NCBI GenBank assembly: GCA_049334165.1
Contig: JBEGHD010000007.1
Strand: one strand, 5' to 3'
Length of the DNA stretch: 64,000 nucleotides
DNA from: JBEGHD01 sp049334165
GTDB lineage: Bacteria > Bacteroidota > Bacteroidia > Flavobacteriales_D > Sanyastnellaceae
In this document: piece by piece, positions 32,158 through 40,134 of the stretch
Layout: every line of letters starts with the position of its first letter
Position numbering within the stretch: position 1 is the first letter of the stretch
The notes under the pieces: generated by a model
The model's input: the letters and a program-made list of their open reading frames with translations, nothing else
What the model was told of the DNA's origin: nothing
Databases searched by the model: none
Made by a program: the position numbers and the translations under genes

Positions 32158-33195
32158 ATGGAAAATCCTGTTATTACTAAAGACCAAATTGAGAAAGCAG
32201 CGAACCTGATCTCGAAATCGAAGCGAGTGGTGATCACCTGCCACAGATCGCCCGATGGAGACGCTATCGGTTCTTCGCTTGCACTTTTTCACTACCTCAA
32301 AAATAAAGTCGAACGCGCCAGGGTGGTTATTCCCGATCCAGATCCGGATTTTTTGCACTGGACTCCCGGTCATGACCAGATTCTCATATTCGAAACTCAG
32401 CAAGAAGAAGCAGAGGAAGAAGTCGAGAAGGCAGACTTGATTTTCAGCCTGGATTACAACACACTGAAGAGAACAGGTGATTTGGCATCGAGCCTGGAGA
32501 AAGCCCTTGATCGAGAGGTGCCTTTCATTTTGATCGACCACCATCAGCAGCCGGAAGACTACCCGAAGGTGCTCATTTCGGATACGCAGACTTGCTCAAC
32601 TGCCCAGTTGATCTATGAGTTCATCGTAGGAATTGATGGTAAAACGGCCATCACATCAGAAATTGGTCAGTGTCTTTACCTTGGAATAATGACCGACACG
32701 GGCTCCTTCCGATTTCCTTCGGTCGAGCCAAAAACCCATCGAATAGTTGCCGATTTGCTCGAGCGAGGTGTGGAGCACGCACTCATTCACCAGGAGGTTT
32801 ACGACACCAATCTGGAAGATCGTCTCAAGCTCGTTGGTCACGCGTTGCGCAACAAACTCATTGTAAATCGCGATTTGCACATGGCCTACATCAGCCTGAG
32901 CAAAGAGGAACTGGATGACCACAATTACAGAAAAGGCGATACAGAAGGACTGGTGAATCAAGCACTTTCAGTGAAGGGTGTAAACTTCGCAGCGTTTATT
33001 CGCGAGGGCAATAACGAGGTGAAAATGTCTTTTCGTTCTCGTGGCACTTTTGATGTCAACCAGTTTGCAAGAAAATATTTTGACGGAGGCGGTCACAAGA
33101 ACGCAGCCGGAGGAATTTCGGACAAGAGCCTTGAAGAAACCATTTCTAATTTTGAACAAGCAGCAGCAGAATGTCAGTCAGAACTCAACTACTAA
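32158..33195 (+). CDS. nrnA: Bifunctional oligoribonuclease/PAP phosphatase NrnA (DHH family)
   Basis: A 345-residue DHH/DHHA1 phosphoesterase. Motif I is CHRSPDGDAIGSSLALFHYL, the DHH motif appears in PFILIDHHQQPEDYPKVLIS and the DHHA1 domain ends in YFDGGGHKNAAGGISDKSLE. NrnA removes nanoRNAs (2-5 nt) and cleaves 3'-phosphoadenosine 5'-phosphate, so it links RNA turnover with sulfur assimilation. It starts at an ATG 7 bases after a -7 box. Its last 25 bases overlap the start of the gldI-like gene, so the two FKBP genes behind it are translationally linked. The function is well supported by motifs. Confidence 0.93.
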   Translation: MENPVITKDQIEKAANLISKSKRVVITCHRSPDGDAIGSSLALFHYLKNKVERARVVIPDPDPDFLHWTPGHDQILIFETQQEEAEEEVEKADLIFSLDYNTLKRTGDLASSLEKALDREVPFILIDHHQQPEDYPKVLISDTQTCSTAQLIYEFIVGIDGKTAITSEIGQCLYLGIMTDTGSFRFPSVEPKTHRIVADLLERGVEHALIHQEVYDTNLEDRLKLVGHALRNKLIVNRDLHMAYISLSKEELDDHNYRKGDTEGLVNQALSVKGVNFAAFIREGNNEVKMSFRSRGTFDVNQFARKYFDGGGHKNAAGGISDKSLEETISNFEQAAAECQSELNY

Positions 33196-33722
33196 GAATT
33201 CAGAGTAAGCTTTTCTTTGCCATTGCAGTGGTCTCTTTCGTGGGCTGTAGCGGTTGCAAAAACGAAAAGAACAAACAGGAGACTACTTACATTTCTCAGG
33301 ATCAGCTAATCGAGGAAAATCGAAGAGCAATGCAGATGGAGAAGGAAGATATCGATAACTATATCGAGGAAAAGGGATGGGAAGTGGAGGAAACCGGAAC
33401 CGGACTTCGCTACTTCATTTATACCGAAGGTGAAGGGCCTAAAGCCAAAGAAGGAGATTTTGCCACGATCGAGTACGAAGTGAAGCTGATGGAGGACGAG
33501 AAAGTAGTTTATAGCTCGGAGAAGAGTGGACCGAAGACTTTTGAGGTCGGCAAGGACGATGTTGAGTCGGGACTTCATGAAGGTGTTTTGAAAATGAATG
33601 TGGGAGACGAAGCTATCTTCATTTTGCCCTCGCACCTGGCCTATGGGCTCAGTGGCGACCGTTCCAGAATTCCTTTCGAGAGCCCGCTGATTTATGATGT
33701 GAAACTTGTAAAACTCGATTGA
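33171..33722 (+). CDS. gldI: GldI-like FKBP-type peptidyl-prolyl isomerase lipoprotein
   Basis: A 183-residue FKBP domain with an N-terminal lipoprotein signal (FFAIAVVSFVGCSGCKNEKN; lipobox VGC). The FKBP core is seen in EGDFATIEYEVKLMEDEKVV, then KSGPKTFEVGKDDVESGLHE, VLKMNVGDEAIFILPSHLAY and GLSGDRSRIPFESPLIYDVK. GldI is the gliding-machinery FKBP of Flavobacterium, needed for gliding and chitin use through T9SS; the length, lipobox and the ILPSHLAYG end match it better than they match other FKBPs. Its start lies inside the nrnA reading frame by 25 bases, which suggests translational coupling. Orthology is likely but not proven here. Confidence 0.7.
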   Translation: MSVRTQLLRIQSKLFFAIAVVSFVGCSGCKNEKNKQETTYISQDQLIEENRRAMQMEKEDIDNYIEEKGWEVEETGTGLRYFIYTEGEGPKAKEGDFATIEYEVKLMEDEKVVYSSEKSGPKTFEVGKDDVESGLHEGVLKMNVGDEAIFILPSHLAYGLSGDRSRIPFESPLIYDVKLVKLD

Positions 33723-34621
33723 CCTTGTTCCGCTGCCTCTTTCTTTTTTGCCTTTGTCTTTTTTGCTTTTCGTGTAGCGATCACACTCACGAATTTGAAC
33801 AGGTGGCTCCGGGTTTGGAGAAAAAGCTAGAAGCACTCGGGGAGAGAAACAAACCAGTAAGCGAGTTTCCTTTTGTAGAGTTTTTTGTCTATTCACAACC
33901 AGCAGACTCCTCAATGCAGCTCGACTCAGTGAGTTATTTTTTTCAACGAATTTCACCCGACTATCTGGGGAGCAAATCACTATCTCAGGAGTTGATGAAT
34001 CTCAACGAAGGAGACAGCACCAGTTTCAAGATTGAATATCGTCACTTTAAGGGTAGCCTGCTGGATGAATACCAGAGCTACAAGTTTCCCGGGGAGAAGG
34101 ACTTTCTGATGCACGTGAAAGTTGGCCGTTTGTTGACCGTTCAGGAATACGAACAACAACTGGCAGAAGAGATGAGAAGAGGAGCGGTTCAGGAAAATGC
34201 GTATTTGCGCGAGTGGCTTGAGAAAAACAATCTGCTCGACAACGTGAAACGGCTCGATGATGTCTACTACTCAAAAGTTGTAGAAAACCAGGGGGTGAAA
34301 ATCAGCGCTGGCGATCATCTTACCATCGACTACACCGGGTACTTTTTAGATGGCACTGAATTTGACTCCTCAGAAAAGGGCTCTTCGGCACTTTATTTTC
34401 AGTTGGGGAAGCCCGATCAGGTGATTCCCGGGATCGACACCGTGCTTCACTACATGCGTAAAAATGAGCAAGCCAGGGTTTACATTCCTTCTCACAAAGC
34501 CTTTGGGTTGTACGGCTCTGCTACTGGCATTGTACCTGGAAAAACTCCAGTTTATTTTGATGTCGTGGTTAGAGAAGTAGAAAAAGATACGCTTGAATTG
34601 CAGCCAATGAATCATCCTTGA
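33719..34621 (+). CDS. Two-domain FKBP-type peptidyl-prolyl isomerase lipoprotein (TTG start)
   Basis: A 300-residue protein with two FKBP-like regions. The lipoprotein signal is TLFRCLFLFCLCLFCFSCSD with lipobox FSC. The N-terminal region (residues about 45-135) is a degenerate FKBP-like domain with MQLDSVSYFFQRISPDYLGS; the C-terminal domain (about 195-290) is a full FKBP with HLTIDYTGYFLDGTEFDSSE, QVIPGIDTVLHYMRKNEQAR and HKAFGLYGSATG. The gene starts at TTG 33719, overlapping the stop of the gldI-like gene by 4 bases, so the two isomerases are probably translated together. Its job is unknown; a second T9SS-related chaperone is a fair guess from context. Confidence 0.72.
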   Translation: MTLFRCLFLFCLCLFCFSCSDHTHEFEQVAPGLEKKLEALGERNKPVSEFPFVEFFVYSQPADSSMQLDSVSYFFQRISPDYLGSKSLSQELMNLNEGDSTSFKIEYRHFKGSLLDEYQSYKFPGEKDFLMHVKVGRLLTVQEYEQQLAEEMRRGAVQENAYLREWLEKNNLLDNVKRLDDVYYSKVVENQGVKISAGDHLTIDYTGYFLDGTEFDSSEKGSSALYFQLGKPDQVIPGIDTVLHYMRKNEQARVYIPSHKAFGLYGSATGIVPGKTPVYFDVVVREVEKDTLELQPMNHP

Positions 34622-34680
34622 GAACAATGCCTTGCCGATTTCGTAGTTAAATTCTACATTTAGAACATATCGAATTTCAG

Positions 34681-36123
34681 ATGCGCCTTTCCACCCTATT
34701 GACATTTCTGTTTTTGGCTACCTTTCAGGCTTTTGCTCAGGATAACCTGGGTATTGTCCACAGCAACTACTCTCCGGTGAATACGGTGCACAACAATCCC
34801 GCTTCAATAGTCGATTCCAAAGCTTTCATTGATTTTCAGTTGGTCGGCTTTGGCGTATTTGCAAAAAACAATCTGGCTTACCTGCCCAAAGATGAGTTCA
34901 GGTTTTCCGATACATGGCAAAATCCAGATGCGGTACCTGAACCTGTCTTCGGAATTCCTTCAAACAATTCACGGGCTCATGCGAATGTGAGTGTCAGAGG
35001 ACCTTCGGTAAGTTTTGCTGTTGGCAAAAATTCGTTCGCTCTAACAACTCAGGTACGATCAGTTACCGACCTCAGGAGAGTTCCAGATCACCTTGTTCGA
35101 TATATGGAAAATGGATTGCAGTGGGAGCCACAAATGGGAGAGTCCTTCAGTGCAAGAAATGTTTCTTTCGCTTCTCTAAACTGGGCCGAGGTTGGATTGA
35201 GCTACGGCAGAATAGTTCACCAGCGCGGAAACGACATGATCACTGCCGGGATCTCTCTAAAATATTTGCTTGGCTTTGCCGGAGGCGGTGTTCGAATTGA
35301 TCGTTGGGATTACACCGTTTTGGACTCCACAAATCTCGAGACTACTCGCTTTCAGGGCGAGTTTGGTTTTAACGAACCAGGTGAAGAAGCCCTCTTTAAC
35401 GGTCGCGGAATTGGTGCCGATATCGGAGTCGTTTTCAAAAGGACTACCAGCAATGTAGAAAGTTACACGCCACACAGTCCACGACAAGGTTGCCGCACGA
35501 GCGATTACGAGTACAAACTTGGGGTTTCGATTTTGGACCTTGGCAGAATCCGTTTCAATGATCCTTTTTATGGCTATTCCTTCGACATCAGTGACCCGCG
35601 AACATGGGAAGACTATCCGAGTTTTAGTCCGGATGGCGCTGACGGAATCAGCAATGGACTGGCAGAGGAGTTTGCACTGAACGATGGCGGAGGCGAAATC
35701 TCTAATTTGAGAATAAAACTACCCACAGCCATCAGCTTGCAATACGATCACAAAGTGATGAACAACGTCTACCTGGGTGGTCACTGGATCCAGGGATTTC
35801 CAAGGAGGAATTCACTCGGACCGCAGCGTCCAGCTCAGGTAGCTTTCATTCCTCGCTTCGAAACCAAAAGGTTTGAAGCCAGCATGCCTTTGATTCTCCA
35901 CGAGTACAGTTCTGGTCAGATTGGTTTGATGCTGAGACTGAACAGCATCGTCATCGGAACCGACAACCTCGGAGCTTTTCTTTTCAATCAGGATGTTTAC
36001 GGAGCGGACTTCTACTTCAGCCTGAAGTACACCATTTTCCGCAGCTGGAAATGCGCCAAAAAATCTCGCAGCCGCGGAAGAGGTAGAGGCGGAAGATCTA
36101 TTCCTCCTTGCCCGAGTTGGTAG
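34681..36123 (+). CDS. DUF5723 family outer-membrane protein
   Basis: A 480-residue exported protein with signal peptide MRLSTLLTFLFLATFQAFAQ. The start NNPASIVDSKAFIDFQLVGF is the DUF5723 signature, and the sequence continues with strand-rich segments such as RGPSVSFAVGKNSFALTTQV and VGLSYGRIVHQRGNDMITAG with many aromatic ends, typical of large OM barrels. An OmpA-like C-terminal domain, found in some relatives, is absent; instead the end is a short basic tail KKSRSRGRGRGGRSIPPCPS. Function unknown; DUF5723 barrels are widespread in Flavobacteriales. It may be the last gene of the NrnA-FKBP unit, 59 bases away. Confidence 0.8.
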   Translation: MRLSTLLTFLFLATFQAFAQDNLGIVHSNYSPVNTVHNNPASIVDSKAFIDFQLVGFGVFAKNNLAYLPKDEFRFSDTWQNPDAVPEPVFGIPSNNSRAHANVSVRGPSVSFAVGKNSFALTTQVRSVTDLRRVPDHLVRYMENGLQWEPQMGESFSARNVSFASLNWAEVGLSYGRIVHQRGNDMITAGISLKYLLGFAGGGVRIDRWDYTVLDSTNLETTRFQGEFGFNEPGEEALFNGRGIGADIGVVFKRTTSNVESYTPHSPRQGCRTSDYEYKLGVSILDLGRIRFNDPFYGYSFDISDPRTWEDYPSFSPDGADGISNGLAEEFALNDGGGEISNLRIKLPTAISLQYDHKVMNNVYLGGHWIQGFPRRNSLGPQRPAQVAFIPRFETKRFEASMPLILHEYSSGQIGLMLRLNSIVIGTDNLGAFLFNQDVYGADFYFSLKYTIFRSWKCAKKSRSRGRGRGGRSIPPCPSW

Positions 36124-36165
36124 GTAGATTATTCTACATTACGAACCCGAAACATTGATTTATAT

Positions 36166-36200
36166 TTTATACCTTTGAGTATAATACCAAAGAGTATAAA
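36166..36200. promoter_or_regulatory. Imperfect palindrome over the promoter of the STAND-like ATPase gene
   Basis: TTTATACCTTTGAGTAT (36166-36182) and ATACCAAAGAGTATAAA (36184-36200) form an inverted repeat matching at 13 of 17 positions. It contains a -7 box TACCTTTG at 36170-36177 and two copies of GAGTATAA. It ends 15 bases before the ATPase ATG, so a protein bound here would block transcription. Confidence 0.5.
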
Positions 36201-36215
36201 ATAAGTAGTCAAATA

Positions 36216-37361
36216 ATGAAATCATCACCTTTCCGATATGGAGTTACAGTGAGCAAGGAGGCATTCACAAATCGCGAAGAAGAAGCGAGAAAGCTGGAAG
36301 TCAATCTCACTCAAGGAGTAAATACCTGCATCATTTCACCGAGAAGATGGGGTAAATCAAGTTTAGTTGAGAAAGTTGTAGGCGACATCAGTGAAAAGCA
36401 CAAGGACATCAAGGTTTGTGTTATTGATCTTTTTGCAGTATCGACTGAAGAGGAGTTTTTAGAATTATTTGCCAGGGAAGTTCTCAGGGCGTCTTCCAAC
36501 AAATGGGAGGATTGGTTTAAAGAAGGGAAGAACATTTTTAAGCAATTAATCCCAAAATTTAGCATAGGTATTGATCCGGAAACAGACTTTTCGGTCAGTT
36601 TTGATTGGCAGGAATTAAAAAAACACAAGGATGAAATTCTCGACTTACCTGAAAAGCTGGCCCATAGAAAGAACGTGAAATTCGTTATCTGCTTGGATGA
36701 GTTTCAGAATTTGGCTTCATTCAGTGACTATGAATCGTTTGAAAAATTGATGCGAGCTGTTTGGCAGCGACAAAAACATGTTTGTTACTGTTTGTTTGGA
36801 AGCAAGCGTCATATGATGAATGATATATTCAACAACTCTTCTAAGCCGTTTTATCGTTTCGGGGATTTGATGCTTCTTTCTAAAATTTCGAAGGACAAAT
36901 GGGTTTCTTTTATCCAGAAAGGTTTTACCAATACGGGAAAGCAAATTGATAAAGATACTGCTGAACTCATTGCTGAGAGCATGAAAAATCATTCGTGGTA
37001 TGTGCAGCAATTGGCACACTACACATGGAATAAAAACCCAAAGAAGGCAACTCGAAAAGAAGTGCAAAATGCAATTCTGGAGCTAATTCAGGCGAATACA
37101 CCACTTTACGAAAAAGAGATAGAAAGCCTAAGTGGCACACAAGTTAACTTACTAAAAGCGGTTTCAGCTGGGGAATTTCAGTTGACGGGCTCTGATGTCA
37201 TGCAAAAATACCGACTGGGCACACCGCGAAATGTTAGCAAAAACAAGGTGATTCTTATGAATGCTGACATCATCCAAAAAGTAGACAAAGGTTATGAGTT
37301 TCTAGATCCTGCCTTTGAGATGTGGTTTATGAAGCAATTCTTTAATAAATCATATTTTTAA
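36216..37361 (+). CDS. STAND/AAA-like ATPase with C-terminal winged helix
   Basis: A 381-residue cytoplasmic protein. The Walker A region is TCIISPRRWGKSSLVEKVVG (PRRxGKSS), the Walker B is KFVICLDEFQNLASFS with acidic residues D-E, and sensor-1-like residues lie in CYCLFGSKRHMMNDIF, followed by the arginine-rich helical region. The C-terminus (about residues 300-375) is a winged-helix domain (SGTQVNLLKAVSAGEFQLTG). This PRRxGKSS family is common in Bacteroidota genomes, often single genes with autoregulatory repeats, and has been linked to mobile or defence-related ATPases, but no function is proven. Here it stands alone between a DUF5723 gene and an RsmI paralogue. Confidence 0.7.
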   Translation: MKSSPFRYGVTVSKEAFTNREEEARKLEVNLTQGVNTCIISPRRWGKSSLVEKVVGDISEKHKDIKVCVIDLFAVSTEEEFLELFAREVLRASSNKWEDWFKEGKNIFKQLIPKFSIGIDPETDFSVSFDWQELKKHKDEILDLPEKLAHRKNVKFVICLDEFQNLASFSDYESFEKLMRAVWQRQKHVCYCLFGSKRHMMNDIFNNSSKPFYRFGDLMLLSKISKDKWVSFIQKGFTNTGKQIDKDTAELIAESMKNHSWYVQQLAHYTWNKNPKKATRKEVQNAILELIQANTPLYEKEIESLSGTQVNLLKAVSAGEFQLTGSDVMQKYRLGTPRNVSKNKVILMNADIIQKVDKGYEFLDPAFEMWFMKQFFNKSYF

Positions 37362-37391
37362 CCTGAGTAGACATATTTTTCAAATCAGGTT
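37360..37391. terminator. Weak hairpin between convergent genes
   Basis: AACCTGA (37360-37366) pairs with TCAGGTT (37385-37391). The stem is short and has no strong T-run; it may help end transcription of the ATPase or of the rsmI-like gene from the other side. Confidence 0.35.
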
Positions 37392-37410
37392 CTAAGATCA
37401 AGTACCACCT

Positions 37411-38118
37411 TCACCTACCCACCAAAAACATACAAGGCCGCTTGTGCAGTTTTGGAGTTCGCTTTTTCCACTCGCTCAGCGGCAGAGTTCTAATCATTTC
37501 CGAAGAAAGTGTGATATCAACAGCGATGCAAAGTTTAGTGTCGGGATGGCCGGTTTTGATGAGGTCTTCGAGCACCTGGTCGTTTCGAAAAGGTGTGTCC
37601 ATAAAAATTTGCGTTTGGCCACTTTTCCGTGCTTCGCCTTCGATTGATTTTAAAAATCGTCCGCGGTCTTTCCTGTCGATGGGAAGGTAGCCGTGAAAGA
37701 CAAAACTCTGACCACTAAAGCCACTTCCCATTAGGGCAAGCAAAATGCTTGACGGTCCGGTAAGAGGCACAACGTACACTCCGGCACGATGGGCTAGCGC
37801 CACGATTTCAGCTCCGGGGTCCGCCACTCCTGGGCAGCCAGCATCGGAGATCACACCGAGAGATTCGCCTTCTTCAGCGACTTTCACATAGGAAGGAAAC
37901 AAACTCGGGTCAGAGTGTTTTCCCATCGGGTAGAAGGTGAGTTCCGAAATGGGTCTCTCCATTCCCGCAGCTTTTAAAAACCTGCGTGCCTGCTTTTCAT
38001 TTTCCACAATGAAGTGAGTGAGCTGGTTGATCACTCGCTTCACCTCCGGAGGTAAAACCAGAGTGAGGTCGGGGTTTCCAAGCGAGTTTGGAATCAGGTA
38101 TATTTTTCCAGTGCTCAT
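37411..38118 (-). CDS. RsmI-like SAM-dependent methyltransferase paralogue
   Basis: A 235-residue protein of the tetrapyrrole-methylase fold. It begins GKIYLIPNSLGNPDLTLVLP, has the SAM-binding segment GVISDAGCPGVADPGAEIVA and GVYVVPLTGPSSILLALMGS, then the substrate region FVFHGYLPIDRKDRGRFLKS. This is the RsmI family (ribose 2'-O methylation of C1402 in 16S rRNA) but shorter and divergent from canonical RsmI at the N-terminus, like the second RsmI-like copy found in many Bacteroidota. Its true substrate is uncertain. Its start overlaps the stop of the phosphatase gene by 4 bases, so the two are translationally coupled. Confidence 0.7.
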   Translation of the reverse strand: MSTGKIYLIPNSLGNPDLTLVLPPEVKRVINQLTHFIVENEKQARRFLKAAGMERPISELTFYPMGKHSDPSLFPSYVKVAEEGESLGVISDAGCPGVADPGAEIVALAHRAGVYVVPLTGPSSILLALMGSGFSGQSFVFHGYLPIDRKDRGRFLKSIEGEARKSGQTQIFMDTPFRNDQVLEDLIKTGHPDTKLCIAVDITLSSEMIRTLPLSEWKKRTPKLHKRPCMFLVGR

Positions 38119-38573
38119 CTTGTGCGTGCTACAATTTTGTCACAAGCTCGATCGAGCAAGTTGTAAACGATTTCGAATCCATCTTCCATTCCGAAGTAAG
38201 GGTCCGGCACTTCTTCAACTTCTTTGTCATCCAGCTCGCTTAAAATCATTTTGACTTTCTGGCGTTGCTCCTCTCTTTCTGCCAGTGCCAAAACGTTTTC
38301 GTAATTAGATTTATCCATCACAAAAATCTCATCAAACCGATCGAAATCTGCAGTGACAAACTGACGCCCTCTAAGGTGATCAATGTCCAGTCCTTTTTCT
38401 TTTGCTTTCTCACGAGCTCTGGGATCTGGCGATTCATCGATGTGATAGTCTGAAGTGCCGCAAGAATCTACTTGGGCCTCAATTCCTTTCTCCTTCAACT
38501 TATTGGTCAAAATCCCCTCTGCCATTGGTGAGCGGCAAATATTTCCGAGGCAAACCATTAGGTATTTCTTCAT
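38115..38573 (-). CDS. Low molecular weight protein-tyrosine phosphatase
   Basis: A 152-residue phosphatase with the N-terminal P-loop VCLGNICRSPMAEGIL (C-x5-R), and the conserved acid loop VPDPYFGMEDGFEIVYNLLD (general acid Asp of the D-P-Y-F motif). These residues identify the LMW-PTP superfamily. The protein is cytoplasmic. It is the upstream gene of a two-gene unit with the RsmI-like methyltransferase, with a 4-base overlap. The substrates are unknown; in bacteria such enzymes act on tyrosine kinases of polysaccharide export or on arginine phosphate. Confidence 0.88.
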   Translation of the reverse strand: MKKYLMVCLGNICRSPMAEGILTNKLKEKGIEAQVDSCGTSDYHIDESPDPRAREKAKEKGLDIDHLRGRQFVTADFDRFDEIFVMDKSNYENVLALAEREEQRQKVKMILSELDDKEVEEVPDPYFGMEDGFEIVYNLLDRACDKIVARTR

Positions 38574-38685
38574 TTTCAGCGCTTTAAAAATTGTTGATTA
38601 AATAGCTGAAGATTACGAAACTTTTGTTCTGTCATCTGGCGTAAAATTCAGCAACGAGTGTAAAACTATAGATTTAAAAAAAGTA

Positions 38686-38865
38686 ATGTTTTCAAAGGTT
38701 CAAAAATGGGGAGCAGTGTCGATCATTTTGATTGCACTGATGGCTTCTCAAAGTTGCAGAACGCCCTACCATCACAGCGCTTTCGCGGAAAAGAAATACA
38801 AGATCAGAAAAAACAAGCCGCATTCACAGGTTTACTTCAATAGAGGTTCAATCTTCGACAAGTGA
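38686..38865 (+). CDS. Small lipoprotein, 59 residues
   Basis: A 59-codon reading frame (ATG 38686, TGA 38863) with a lipoprotein signal: MFSKVQKWGAVSIILIALMA then SQSC, where Cys24 is a plausible lipobox Cys. The mature part is basic (RTPYHHSAFAEKKYKIRKNK). It begins in the gap between the phosphatase gene and the next gene. The lipobox and clean reading frame support a real gene; function unknown. Confidence 0.6.
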   Translation: MFSKVQKWGAVSIILIALMASQSCRTPYHHSAFAEKKYKIRKNKPHSQVYFNRGSIFDK

Positions 38866-38964
38866 TCCGGTGTGTTTCTAAAATCGATTTTGTCACGCTT
38901 TTTGATATCAATTAAAATCCTTTAACACGACAAAAATCCCAATTTTGCCGTTATTGCAAAGAGA

Positions 38965-39723
38965 TTGACAAAAAGCAGAACATTTATCCGACAGGCCCTT
39001 TTCATATTCTTGCTCTTTAGCACTGCAATTTTGCAGGCTCAGGATACTACCATCGTGATCAGTGGTAAAGCCAAAGATCCTTCGGGTCGGCCGATTCAGG
39101 ATTTGTTGATCGTAAATAAGCGGACCTATATGGGTAGTTTTGGGAACACCGATGGCACCTTCAGAGTGGAAGCCCGCAAATCTGACACTTTGCAACTCGG
39201 AGGGATGGGTTTCAAATCTTTTTCGATTAGCTATGCCGATTCGACCTACAAGCCGGAATACAAACTCCAGCTTACCTTAGATGAATTAATTGTGGAAGTG
39301 GGAGAGGCCGAGGTTTTTGCCCCAAGAGAGCTTAGCGACATTCAGGAAGACATCGATAAACTGGGTTTTGATGAAACGGATTACAGAACTTCTGGAGTGG
39401 ATGCGATTTCCAGCCCAATCACTTTTCTCTACGAACAGTTTAGCCGCAGGGCAAAGAACAAGCGACTCGTGGCCAAAATGGAGAATGAAGACAGGCGAAG
39501 AGCGTTGCTAAAAGAGCTTTTCCAGAAATATGTGAGCTACGACATCATTCAACTCAGCGATGAAGATTTTGATGAGTTTATCGACTTCCTAAATGTAAGC
39601 GATCACTTTCTGCAGACTACCACGCAGTATGATTTCATCATTTATGTGAAAGAGCGATACAAGGCTTTTAAGAAGCGCAATCGCCAAATGGACTACGAAG
39701 ATTACCAATATCACCGCGACTAA
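38965..39723 (+). CDS. Exported carboxypeptidase-like regulatory domain protein (TTG start)
   Basis: A 252-residue protein starting at TTG 38965 with signal peptide TKSRTFIRQALFIFLLFSTA-ILQAQ; the next in-frame ATG is 55 codons later, past the domain start. Residues about 27-105 form a CarboxypepD_reg-like beta-sandwich (TIVISGKAKDPSGRPIQDLL, TDGTFRVEARKSDTLQLGGM), as at the N-termini of TonB-dependent transporters. The rest is helical and charged, with a late DIIQLSDEDFDEFIDFLNVS segment. Likely periplasmic, maybe a partner of an outer-membrane transporter. It converges on the next gene with a 4-base overlap. Confidence 0.68.
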   Translation: MTKSRTFIRQALFIFLLFSTAILQAQDTTIVISGKAKDPSGRPIQDLLIVNKRTYMGSFGNTDGTFRVEARKSDTLQLGGMGFKSFSISYADSTYKPEYKLQLTLDELIVEVGEAEVFAPRELSDIQEDIDKLGFDETDYRTSGVDAISSPITFLYEQFSRRAKNKRLVAKMENEDRRRALLKELFQKYVSYDIIQLSDEDFDEFIDFLNVSDHFLQTTTQYDFIIYVKERYKAFKKRNRQMDYEDYQYHRD

Positions 39724-40055
39724 AAGTCCATGCCGGTGAAGGCCAAGCCAAACCAAAAGAAAAGCAACTTGGCGAAGAAGATCGCAAAGTAGATGACAGT
39801 GAAAATCAACTGCCAAATACGCTTGCTTTTGCTCATTTTATCGAAAGACAGAATAGTGTCGGCAAAGAGGCTACCCACGGCCATCAGTTCGAGAATGAAC
39901 ATCAGCCAAAATTCTTCTGAAACAAATCGGTAAAGGAAGTACAGATCATTTTTCACGTCACGGTCGCCAAGGTAGTGAAGGGTTAAAAGGGTGTAGTAAA
40001 TCCCGAGAATTACGAACGTGAGGTTGATGAGCTGACGGCCTGAGTCTTTTTTCAT
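39720..40055 (-). CDS. Small three-helix membrane protein
   Basis: A 111-residue protein with about three membrane helices: NLTFVILGIYYTLLTLHYL, then EEFWLMFILELMAVGSLFAD and WQLIFTVIYFAIFFAKLLFF. I recognise no family. It is read on the minus strand and overlaps the end of the regulatory-domain gene by 4 bases in a convergent arrangement. The reading frame is clean and the hydrophobicity strong, so a real membrane protein is likely. Function unknown. Confidence 0.6.
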   Translation of the reverse strand: MKKDSGRQLINLTFVILGIYYTLLTLHYLGDRDVKNDLYFLYRFVSEEFWLMFILELMAVGSLFADTILSFDKMSKSKRIWQLIFTVIYFAIFFAKLLFFWFGLAFTGMDF

Positions 40056-40134
40056 GAAGAGCGAAATATTTTGCGCTGCAAAGGTGCGAAATTACTCGGC
40101 TCAGCTAGTAGGAGTTTTGATTTAGTGAAGAGGC

